32,307 bases of DNA from NCBI GenBank assembly GCA_011391275.1, contig JAABQW010000067.1, positions 1 to 32,307 of the forward strand. Reading direction: 5' to 3'. The notes under the pieces were generated by a model that was given only the letters and a program-made list of their open reading frames with translations, did no database searches and was not told where the DNA came from. Positions 17,515 through 25,392 of this stretch are shown one piece after another. The stretch's first letter is position 1. Each line of letters starts with the position of its first letter. Origin of the DNA: Betaproteobacteria bacterium. GTDB taxonomy: Bacteria > Pseudomonadota > Gammaproteobacteria > Burkholderiales > Usitatibacteraceae. A program made the position numbers and the translations under genes.

Positions 17515-18927
17515 ATGCAGATCCAGAGCATGTTCTTCAAGGAGCGCGCCACCGAGAAGCTCGGCGACGCCCTGCTGCAGGGGAACATGAAGAAGGCCAA
17601 GGGCAAGTTCGTCGACGGCCGTGCCCGGGCCGTGGCTGAGTTCGGCGTGTGGGAGGAGTTGCGCACGCACGCGGCGAAGATCCGCGACCGCGCGCTCGAC
17701 AACCTCGACGCCTACCTGGTGGAGTTCGAGAGGAACGCCACGCGGCGCGGCGCGGTGGTGCACTGGGCGGAGAGTGCGGAGGACGCCTGCCGCATCATCG
17801 TCGACATCGCGACCCGCAACGGCGTGAGGAAGGTCGCCAAGTCGAAGTCGATGGTCTCCGAGGAGGTGAACCTCAACGAGCGGCTGGAGGCCGCGGGCGT
17901 GCAGGTCGTCGAGACGGACCTCGGCGAGTACATCCTGCAGCTCGCCAAGGAGCCCCCCTCGCACATCGTGGCGCCCGCCGTGCACAAGTCGAAGGAGCAG
18001 GTGGCCGAGCTCTTCGTGCAGGCCCACGGCAAGCCCCGGCTGACCGAGATCCCGGCCATGACGCGCGAGGCGCGCGAGGCGCTGCGCGACCATTTCCTCA
18101 CGGCGGACATGGGCATCTCCGGGTCCAACTTCGTCATCGCGGAGACGGGCACGACCCTCACGGTCACCAACGAGGGCAACGCGGACATGGTGACGACGCT
18201 GCCGCGCATCCACTGCGTGATCACCGGGATCGAGAAGGTGATCGGCACCTTCGAGGACTTCGCTTCCCTCATTCGATTGTTGCCCCGCTCGGCCATCGGC
18301 CAGACGATCACCAACTACCTCACGCTCACCACGGGCATGAAGATGCCCGGCGACACCGACGGCCCGGAGCAGATGCACATCGTGCTCGTGGACGCGGGGC
18401 GCACGAAGCTCGTGGGCGGCGACATGCAGGAGATGCTGCGCTGCATCCGCTGCGGCGCCTGCATGAACCACTGCCCCGTCTACCAGAACGTGGGCGGCCA
18501 CGCCTACGGCTGGGTCTACCCCGGCCCCATGGGGTCGATCCTCACCCCGGTGTACGTGGGCCTCGAGAACGCGGGCGACCTGCCCAACGCGGCGACCTTC
18601 TGCGGCGAATGCGCGGTGGCCTGCCCGGTGAAGATCCCGCTCCCGGACCTGATGCGGAAGCTGCGCGAGCAGCAGTTCGACCGCAAGCTCAGGCCGTGGG
18701 CGGAGCGCATGGCGATCGCGGGGTGGAGCTTCATGGCGACGCGGCCGGCGCTCTATGCGCTCTTCGCGAAGGTGGGGGCGCGGGTGGGGAGCTGGCTGGG
18801 CGGGCGCGAGGGGCTGATCCACTCGCTGCCCGGGATCGACGGGTGGACGAAGGGGCGGGACATGCCGGCGCCGGCGGGAAGGACGTTCCGCGAGTTATAC
18901 AAGCAAAGGTCCCGGGAACACGGATGA
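17515..18927 (+). CDS. lutB: Iron-sulfur lactate utilization protein LutB/LldF
   Basis: FFKERATEKLGDALLQGNMKKAKGKFVDGRARAVAEFG; two 4Fe-4S clusters CIRCGACMNHCPVY and CGECAVACPVKIPL. Confidence 0.93.
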   Translation: MQIQSMFFKERATEKLGDALLQGNMKKAKGKFVDGRARAVAEFGVWEELRTHAAKIRDRALDNLDAYLVEFERNATRRGAVVHWAESAEDACRIIVDIATRNGVRKVAKSKSMVSEEVNLNERLEAAGVQVVETDLGEYILQLAKEPPSHIVAPAVHKSKEQVAELFVQAHGKPRLTEIPAMTREAREALRDHFLTADMGISGSNFVIAETGTTLTVTNEGNADMVTTLPRIHCVITGIEKVIGTFEDFASLIRLLPRSAIGQTITNYLTLTTGMKMPGDTDGPEQMHIVLVDAGRTKLVGGDMQEMLRCIRCGACMNHCPVYQNVGGHAYGWVYPGPMGSILTPVYVGLENAGDLPNAATFCGECAVACPVKIPLPDLMRKLREQQFDRKLRPWAERMAIAGWSFMATRPALYALFAKVGARVGSWLGGREGLIHSLPGIDGWTKGRDMPAPAGRTFRELYKQRSREHG

Positions 18928-18957
18928 ACACGGATAACGGCGGATGAACACGGATGA
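18918..18957 (+). repeat. Four 10-bp units of the AACACGGATG repeat (single orientation)
   Basis: AACACGGATG AACACGGATA ACGGCGGATG AACACGGATG; overlaps the lutB stop codon (18925-18927). Confidence 0.85.
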
Positions 18958-18974
18958 GGCTCGGGTGAGGGCAC

Positions 18975-19631
18975 ATGGGCGCTAGGGAGAACATCCTCGC
19001 GAGGATCCGCAAGGCGCAGGGGCGCAGCGGCTCCGAACCGACCGAGGCGGAGATCGCGATGGTTCGCGAGGCGATCGCGCGCCACGAGGTGGGGCCGCAG
19101 CCGCCGTTCGCGCACGCGCCCGACCGTCTGGCGCAGTTCCGCAAGGAGTGCGAGCGCCTGGGCACCACGCACGCGACGGTCGGCTCCGACTCGCAGGTTC
19201 CCGCGGAGGTCGCGCGCTACCTCGCCGCGGGCGGGATCGCGCCGGCGCTGGCGGGCTGGAGCGAGTTCGCCGGTCTCGACTGGGCGGGCGCGGGCATCGA
19301 GTTTCGCAATCGCCCCGCCGGCGCGGACGACACGACGGGGCTCACGGGGTCGTTCTGCGCCATCGCCGAGACGGGCACGGTGCTGCTGCTGTCCTCGCCG
19401 GCCACGCCCAAGGTGACCGCGCTGCTGCCCGAGACGCATGTCTGCGTCGTGCGCGCCTCGCGGCTGCTGGACACGATGGAGGATTCCTTCGCGCTCCTGC
19501 GCACGGAGGTCGGCGAGCCGCCCCGCGCCGTGTTCTTCGTGTCGGGCCCCTCGCGCACGGCGGACATCGAGCAGACGATCGTCATCGGCGCCCACGGCCC
19601 CTATCGCGTGCACGTGATCATCGTCGCCTAG
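18975..19631 (+). CDS. lutC: Lactate utilization protein LutC/LldG
   Basis: ARENILARIRKAQGR; FCAIAETGTVLLLSS; VFFVSGPSRTADIEQTIVIGAHGPYRVHVIIV. Confidence 0.93.
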   Translation: MGARENILARIRKAQGRSGSEPTEAEIAMVREAIARHEVGPQPPFAHAPDRLAQFRKECERLGTTHATVGSDSQVPAEVARYLAAGGIAPALAGWSEFAGLDWAGAGIEFRNRPAGADDTTGLTGSFCAIAETGTVLLLSSPATPKVTALLPETHVCVVRASRLLDTMEDSFALLRTEVGEPPRAVFFVSGPSRTADIEQTIVIGAHGPYRVHVIIVA

Positions 19632-19754
19632 GGTCCGCGCGGGCGCCGCCGGGGCGCGATGCCGCGGGACCGGGCCGGAACGGGTAGACCGGGTCTGCGC
19701 GCGCTGGGTAGAATCGGGCACCTTCCAGCCGCCCCGGGATCCGAAGCGCCTACC

Positions 19755-20228
19755 ATGCGCAAGCTCAGCGCCGCCGTCACGCTTTTCCTCTTCTGGATCG
19801 TGCTGTCCGGATACTTCACGCCCTTCCTGCTGGCGGCGGGCGCGGTGTCGGCCGTCGCGGTGGTCGCCTTCGCGCGGCGCCTCGAGGTCGTGGATCCGGA
19901 AGGCCATCCCGTCCACTTCGCGGGCATGGCGCTGCGCTACTGGCCGTGGCTCGCGAAGGAGATCGTCAAGTCGGCGTGGGAGGTGACGTTGATCATCCTC
20001 CACCCGCGTCTGCCGATCAGCCCGAGGCTCGTGCGCGTGCGCTCCACCCAGGCGACCGCCGTCGGGCGGGTCGTCTTCGCCAACTCCATCACGCTCACCC
20101 CGGGCACGGTGACCGTCGAGGCCGGGCGCGGCGAGTTCCTCGTGCATGCGCTCACCCGCGAGGGCGCGGCGAGCCTCGCCGGGGGCGAAATGGACGCGCG
20201 CGTCACGCGCAACGAGAACGTTTCATGA
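19755..20228 (+). CDS. mrpE: Mrp-type Na+/H+ antiporter subunit E (MbhA-like)
   Basis: ANSITLTPGTVTVEAGRGEFLVHALTREGA typical MnhE C-terminus. Confidence 0.9.
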   Translation: MRKLSAAVTLFLFWIVLSGYFTPFLLAAGAVSAVAVVAFARRLEVVDPEGHPVHFAGMALRYWPWLAKEIVKSAWEVTLIILHPRLPISPRLVRVRSTQATAVGRVVFANSITLTPGTVTVEAGRGEFLVHALTREGAASLAGGEMDARVTRNENVS

Positions 20229-20512
20229 TCTACGCGCCCGTCGTCGCGGCCCTCATTGCCACGCTCGCGCTCCTGCTCGCCCGGGCCTTCCTCGGGCCCA
20301 ACGTCTTCGACCGGGCGCTCGCCGCCAACGCGGTGGGCACGGTGGCCATGCTGCTGCTCGCGGTGATCGAGTTCTACACCGGCCGCCCCGGATTCACGGA
20401 CCTCGCCCTGGTGTACGGGCTGCTCAACATCCTGGGCACCGTCGCCGTCCTCAAGTTCTTCCGGGTCGGCGACCTCGGGGAGCCCGGCGAGAAGGAGGAG
20501 GAGGCGGCATGA
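20225..20512 (+). CDS. mrpF: Mrp-type antiporter subunit F (MbhB-like)
   Basis: GPNVFDRALAANAVGTVAMLLLAVIEFYTGRPGFTDLALVYGLLNILGTVAVLKFF. Confidence 0.9.
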   Translation: MIYAPVVAALIATLALLLARAFLGPNVFDRALAANAVGTVAMLLLAVIEFYTGRPGFTDLALVYGLLNILGTVAVLKFFRVGDLGEPGEKEEEAA

Positions 20513-20823
20513 CGATCGTCGAGCTCGCGGCCGCCGTGCTCATGGGGCTCGGGGGGCTCTTCTGCGTCGTCGGCGCCGTGGGAATGCTGCGCATGCCCGA
20601 CTTCTACACGCGCATGCACGCGGCGAGCGTCATCGAGACGCTTGGCGCGGGGCTGGTCATCGCCGGACTGATCCTTCTCGGGGGTCTCACCCTGGAGAGC
20701 GCGAAGCTCGCGATCCTCGCCCTGCTCATCTTCTTCGCGAGCCCCACTGCCACGCACGCACTCGCCCGGGCCGCGCTCGTGCGGGGGCTTGAGCCGGTTC
20801 TCGACGAGGACGCGCGAGAGTGA
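20509..20823 (+). CDS. mrpG: Mrp-type antiporter subunit G (MbhC-like)
   Basis: GLGGLFCVVGAVGMLRMPDFYTRMHAASVIETLGAGLVIAGL; SPTATHALARAA. Confidence 0.92.
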   Translation: MTIVELAAAVLMGLGGLFCVVGAVGMLRMPDFYTRMHAASVIETLGAGLVIAGLILLGGLTLESAKLAILALLIFFASPTATHALARAALVRGLEPVLDEDARE

Positions 20824-21368
20824 TCGAGACGCCAGGGATCGCCGCGCTGTTCGTCATGCTGGCGGCCGTGGCCGTGGCGGTGGCGCGCCAGCGCAACCTC
20901 TTCGGGGTCGTGGTCCTCACCGGCACCTACAGCTTCCTCATGGCCACGGCGCTCGCCGCGCTGGACGCCGCCGACGTGGCCATGACAGAGGCGGCGGTCG
21001 GGGCGGGCATCTCGACGGTCCTCTTCCTGGGCGCGCTCAACCTGGTCGGGAGCCTCGAGTCGAAGCCCATGGAGCGGCCGTGGATCCCGCTCGTCCTGTC
21101 GCTCTTCACCGGGATGCTGCTGGTGTACGGGACCTACGGCCTGCCGGCGTTCTCCGACCCGCACGCGCCCATCCACACGCACGTCGTGCCGCGCTACCTC
21201 CAGGAGGGCCTCGCCGAGACCGGGGTGCCCAACATCGTCACGGCCGTCCTCGCGAGCTACCGCGGCTACGACACCCTCGGCGAGACGACGGTGGTCTTCA
21301 CGGCCGGCATCGGCGTGATCACGCTCCTTCGCCGCCGCAGGAAGAAGAAAGAAGAGGGCGGCTCCTGA
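20820..21368 (+). CDS. DUF4040/MbhD plus MbhE-like fused subunit (equivalent to part of the MrpA C-terminus)
   Basis: AMTEAAVGAGISTVLFLGALNLVG (MbhD-like) followed by GVPNIVTAVLASYRGYDTLGETTVVFTAGIGVI (MbhE-like); GTG start overlaps mrpG by 4 bp. Confidence 0.85.
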   Translation: MIETPGIAALFVMLAAVAVAVARQRNLFGVVVLTGTYSFLMATALAALDAADVAMTEAAVGAGISTVLFLGALNLVGSLESKPMERPWIPLVLSLFTGMLLVYGTYGLPAFSDPHAPIHTHVVPRYLQEGLAETGVPNIVTAVLASYRGYDTLGETTVVFTAGIGVITLLRRRRKKKEEGGS

Positions 21369-21802
21369 TGCGCACCGACGTCATCCTTCGCGTCGTCGCG
21401 AAGCTGCTCATTCCCTTCGCGCTGATGTTCGCGCTCTACGTCCAGTTCCACGGCGACTTCGGCCCGGGAGGCGGCTTCCAGGCCGGCGTGATCGTGGCGG
21501 CCGCGGTGATCTTCTATGGCGTGATCTACGGCCTGCCGGCGGCGCGCCGCGCCGTGCCCGACCGCGCGGTCGAGCTGATGGTGGCCGCGGGCGTGCTTCT
21601 CTACGCGGGCGTGGGCGTGGCGGGCATCCTCCTCGGCGGCAACTACCTCGACTACTTCGTGCTCGCCTCCGACCCCGTGCACGGCCAGCATCGCGGCATC
21701 TTCTGGGTCGAGGCCGGGGTGGCGATCACCGTGAGCGGGGTCATGCTCAAGGTGTTCTACCTCTTCGCCGGCCGCGGGCGCGACCCGGAGGACGAGGCGT
21801 GA
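21368..21802 (+). CDS. mrpB: MnhB-domain antiporter subunit (MbhF-like)
   Basis: LRVVAKLLIPFALMFALYVQFHGDFGPGGGFQAGVIVAAAVI; EAGVAITVSGVMLKVFYLFAG. Confidence 0.9.
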   Translation: MRTDVILRVVAKLLIPFALMFALYVQFHGDFGPGGGFQAGVIVAAAVIFYGVIYGLPAARRAVPDRAVELMVAAGVLLYAGVGVAGILLGGNYLDYFVLASDPVHGQHRGIFWVEAGVAITVSGVMLKVFYLFAGRGRDPEDEA

Positions 21803-22155
21803 GCGTGGCGGGGCATTTCGGCTACTGGGCCACCGTCTTCCTGATGATGGCCGGGCTCTTCATCGTGATCTCGCGCGGCAACCTCGTGAAGAAGCTCGTG
21901 GGGCTTTCGATCTTCCAGAGCTCCGTCTACCTGCTCTACATCGTTCCCGGCAAGCTCGTCGGCGGCACCGTGCCCATCGTGGGCGAGGGCTTCACCGTCT
22001 ACTCCAACCCCCTGCCGCACGTGCTCATCCTCACCGCCATCGTCGTGGGCGTGGCCACCCTAGCCCTCGGGCTCGCGATCGTCGTGCGCATCCGCGAGGC
22101 CTACGGGACCATCGAAGAGGACGACCTCCTCGCCGCCGACGCGCGCGCCGACTGA
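21799..22155 (+). CDS. mrpC: MnhC/NuoK-like antiporter subunit (MbhG-like)
   Basis: ISRGNLVKKLVGLSIFQSSVYLLYI; NPLPHVLILTAIVVGVATLALGLAIVVRI. Confidence 0.9.
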   Translation: MSVAGHFGYWATVFLMMAGLFIVISRGNLVKKLVGLSIFQSSVYLLYIVPGKLVGGTVPIVGEGFTVYSNPLPHVLILTAIVVGVATLALGLAIVVRIREAYGTIEEDDLLAADARAD

Positions 22156-22164
22156 ACGCCCGCC

Positions 22165-23646
22165 TTGCTCGCCGAACACTTCCCCGCGCTCCTCGTCGTC
22201 ACGCCGCTCGTCGCCGCCCCCCTCATCGTGGTGGTGCGCAGCGCCCGGGCGGGCTGGGCCATGGCGCTGGCGGCCTGCCTCGCGGCCGTCCTGATGGCGG
22301 CGCAGCTGCTTGCGCGCGTCGCCGCCTCGGGCCCGGTCTCCTACGCCATCGGCAGCTGGCCGCCGCCCTGGGGGATCGAGTACCGCGTGGACGCGGCGAG
22401 CGCGCTCGTGGCCCTCCTCGTGTCGGCGATCGGGACGGCGAGCGTGGTGTACGCGCGGCGCAGCGCCGCGGCCGAGATCGGGGGCGAGCGCCTGTACCTC
22501 TTCTACGCGCTGATGATGCTGTGCCTCGCGGGGCTGCTGGGCATGGTGGTCACGGGCGACGCGTTCAACCTATTCGTGTTCCTCGAGATCTCGTCGCTCT
22601 CCACCTACGTGCTCGTGGCCCTGGGGCGCGACCGGCGCGCGCTCACCGCGTCCTTCCAGTACCTGATCCTCGGCACCGTCGGCGCCACCTTCTACGTGAT
22701 GGGCGTGGGCATCCTCTACCTCGCCACGGGCACCCTCAACCTGGCCGACCTGGCCGTGCGGCTTCCGCAGGCCGCGGACCCGCGCGCCGCCACCGTGGCC
22801 ATCGCGTTCATCACCGCGGGCCTCGGCCTCAAGCTCGCGATGTTCCCCCTGCACGCGTGGCTGCCCGGCGCGTACGCGCACGCGCCGTCGGCCGTCTCCG
22901 CCTTCCTCGCCGGCACCGCGACCAAGGTGGCGATCTACGCGCTCGCGCGCATCTGGTTCTCCGTGTACGGAGCGGACGCGTTGCTGCGCGACATCCCGGT
23001 GGCGCCCGTCCTCGCGGCCCTTTCGGTGGCGGCGGCCTTCATCGCCTCGGGCGCGGCCATCGTGCAGGACGACCTGAAGCGCATGCTCGCCTATTCCAGC
23101 GTCGGCCAGGTCGGCTACATCACGCTGGGGCTCTCGCTCGCCACCGAGCCGGGGGTGGCGGCGGCGATCGCCCACGTCGTGAACCACGGCGTCACCAAGT
23201 CGGCGCTCTTCATGCTGGCGGGCGCGATGGCCTTGCGCCTCGGGGGGACGCGCTTCTCGGACCTCGCCGGCGTGGGCCGCACCATGCCGGTCATCACCTT
23301 CGCCTTCGTGATCGGGGGCCTGAGCCTCATCGGCGTGCCGGGCACGGCGGGTTTCGTGACCAAGTGGGCGCTGGCCGGCGCGGCGATCCGGGCGGGGCAA
23401 CCGGTCTTCGCGGCGGTGGTGCTGCTCAGCTCGCTCCTCGCCGTGGCCTACATCTGGCGTTTCGTCGAGTGCGCCTACTTCCGCGAGCCGCCCGCAGGCG
23501 CGCCCGCGCCCGGGGAGGCGCCGGCCTCGATGACGGGCACGGCGCTGGCGCTCACCGCGGCGGTGGTCGCCATGGGGCTGCACGGCGCCCCGGTGCTCGG
23601 GGCCGCCGGGCGCGCGGCCGCGGCGCTGATGGGAGGGGCGCGATGA
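22165..23646 (+). CDS. mrpD: MrpD/NuoN-like proton-translocating antiporter subunit (1 of 3; MbhH-like)
   Basis: FNLFVFLEISSLSTYVL, GLGLKLAMFPLHAWLPGAYAHAPSAVSAFLAGTATKVAIYAL; TTG start assumed from ORF track. Confidence 0.88.
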   Translation: MLAEHFPALLVVTPLVAAPLIVVVRSARAGWAMALAACLAAVLMAAQLLARVAASGPVSYAIGSWPPPWGIEYRVDAASALVALLVSAIGTASVVYARRSAAAEIGGERLYLFYALMMLCLAGLLGMVVTGDAFNLFVFLEISSLSTYVLVALGRDRRALTASFQYLILGTVGATFYVMGVGILYLATGTLNLADLAVRLPQAADPRAATVAIAFITAGLGLKLAMFPLHAWLPGAYAHAPSAVSAFLAGTATKVAIYALARIWFSVYGADALLRDIPVAPVLAALSVAAAFIASGAAIVQDDLKRMLAYSSVGQVGYITLGLSLATEPGVAAAIAHVVNHGVTKSALFMLAGAMALRLGGTRFSDLAGVGRTMPVITFAFVIGGLSLIGVPGTAGFVTKWALAGAAIRAGQPVFAAVVLLSSLLAVAYIWRFVECAYFREPPAGAPAPGEAPASMTGTALALTAAVVAMGLHGAPVLGAAGRAAAALMGGAR

Positions 23647-25103
23647 GCGACGCCGCCTTCGCGCTCGCCGCGGTGGCCGTGCCGTTCGCCGGCGCCGCCC
23701 TCGTCGCCCTGGCCGGCGAGCGCCGCAGGGACCTGCGCGAGGCCGCCACCTTCGCCTCCGCGGTGATGCTCTTCTTCCTCGTGGTCGCGCTGGGCCCGCA
23801 GGTGCTCTCCGGCGGGCGGCCCGCGGTCCCGCTCTTCGACATGGTGCCCGGGGTGGCGCTCGCCCTGCAGGTCGAGCCGCTGGGCTGGCTCTTCGCCGCC
23901 GTGGCCTCGTCGCTCTGGGTGGTGAGCAGCGCCTACTCGATCGGCTACATGCGCGCCAACGGGGAAGGGCGCCAGACGCGGTTCTACGCCTGCTTCGCGG
24001 GCGCCATCGGCGCGGCCATCGGGATCGCCTTCTCCGCGAACCTCGTCACGCTGTTCTTCTTCTACGAGCTGCTCACGCTCGTCACCTACCCGCTGGTCAC
24101 CCATCACGGCACGGACGAGGCCCGCCGCGCCGGGCGGGTCTACCTCGGGATCCTGCTCGCGACCTCCATCCTCTTCCTGCTGCCTGCCATCGTGGTCACG
24201 TGGATCCTCACCGGGACGACGGACTTCCGGCCGGGCGGCATCCTGGGCGGCCGCATCGACGCGGCAACGGCCGGCGTACTCCTCGCGCTCTTCATGTTCG
24301 GCATCGGCAAGGCGGCGCTGATGCCCTTCCACCGCTGGCTTCCGGCGGCCATGGTCGCGCCCACGCCGGTGTCGGCACTGCTGCACGCGGTGGCGGTGGT
24401 GAAGGCGGGCGTCTTCTGCGTGATCAAGGTGATCGTCTACGTCTTCGGGATCGACACGCTGGCCTCCCTCGGCGGGAGCGCGCCCTTCACGGCGATCGCG
24501 GCCTTCACCCTCGTCGCGGCCTCGGTCGTCGCGCTTCGCGCCGACAACCTCAAGCGGCGGCTGGCCTATTCCACGGTGAGCCAGCTCGCCTACGTGTCGC
24601 TCGCCTGCTCGCTCTTCACGCCGGCGGCGATCATGGGGGCGACCCTGCACCTGGTGGCGCACGCGTTCGGCAAGATCACGCTCTTCTTCGCGGCCGGGTC
24701 CATCTACACGGCCGCCCACAAGACGGAGGTGAGCCAGCTCGACGGCATCGGCCGCGCCATGCCCTGGACGATGGCGGCCTTCGGCGTGGGGGCGCTTTCC
24801 ATGATCGGGCTGCCGCCGATGGCGGGATTCGTGTCGAAGTGGTACATCCTTTCGGGCGCCATGGCGGCGCGCGACTGGGTCGTGGTGGCAGCACTCGCCG
24901 CGAGCACGCTGCTCAACGCGGCGTACTTCCTGCCCATCGTCTACCGCGCGTTCTTCGTCGCGCCGGCGCCGGGCGACAGCGGCGGCCACGAGGCCCCCGC
25001 GCCCATGGTCCTGGCCCAGGTCGCGACGGCGGGCGCGTGCGTGGCGATCTTTCTTTTTCCCGGCCTCGCGATCGCCTTCGCGAAGGCCGTCGCGGGAGGA
25101 TGA
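23643..25103 (+). CDS. MrpD/NuoL-like proton-translocating antiporter subunit (2 of 3)
   Basis: FFFYELLTLVTYPLV, GKAALMPFHRWLPAAMVAPTPVSALLHAVAVVKAGVF; ATG overlaps previous stop by 4 bp. Confidence 0.9.
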   Translation: MSDAAFALAAVAVPFAGAALVALAGERRRDLREAATFASAVMLFFLVVALGPQVLSGGRPAVPLFDMVPGVALALQVEPLGWLFAAVASSLWVVSSAYSIGYMRANGEGRQTRFYACFAGAIGAAIGIAFSANLVTLFFFYELLTLVTYPLVTHHGTDEARRAGRVYLGILLATSILFLLPAIVVTWILTGTTDFRPGGILGGRIDAATAGVLLALFMFGIGKAALMPFHRWLPAAMVAPTPVSALLHAVAVVKAGVFCVIKVIVYVFGIDTLASLGGSAPFTAIAAFTLVAASVVALRADNLKRRLAYSTVSQLAYVSLACSLFTPAAIMGATLHLVAHAFGKITLFFAAGSIYTAAHKTEVSQLDGIGRAMPWTMAAFGVGALSMIGLPPMAGFVSKWYILSGAMAARDWVVVAALAASTLLNAAYFLPIVYRAFFVAPAPGDSGGHEAPAPMVLAQVATAGACVAIFLFPGLAIAFAKAVAGG

Positions 25104-25104
25104 C

Positions 25105-25392
25105 GTGGCCGACGAACGAACGGCGATGAACAGGGCCGGCACGCAGGCCGGGGTGCCCGTGCACTGGCTGGTGCGCCCGCGGACCATCCGCCTGCTGTGG
25201 ATCGCGTTCGTGGCGGTGCTGGCGGCCACGGTGGCGGCCGGTTTCCTCGTCGACATGCACCCGCACTTCGAGGTCGAGCGCTGGCCGGCGTTCTTCGCGG
25301 TCTTCGGCTTCCTCGCCTGCGTGGCCATGGTGCTCGGTTCGAAGCTCCTCGGCATGCTCCTCAAGCGCGAGGACACCTACTATGACCGCTAG
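25105..25392 (+). CDS. Small two-TM membrane protein in the antiporter cluster
   Basis: 95 aa, hydrophobic segments LLWIAFVAVLAATVAAGFLV and FFAVFGFLACVAMVLGSKLLGMLL; packed between antiporter genes and overlapping the next gene by 11 bp. Confidence 0.75.
   Translation: MADERTAMNRAGTQAGVPVHWLVRPRTIRLLWIAFVAVLAATVAAGFLVDMHPHFEVERWPAFFAVFGFLACVAMVLGSKLLGMLLKREDTYYDR

Noticed and set aside
17415-17639. Peptides such as NTDEHGWTRMNTD encoded by the repeat as real small proteins
   Set aside because: They follow directly from the 10-bp unit, occur on both strands of the inverted repeat, and lack independent coding evidence.
17312-18957. CACGGATGAA repeats as a CRISPR array
   Set aside because: 10-bp units are contiguous without unique spacers, mirrored in the first cluster, and no cas genes are present.
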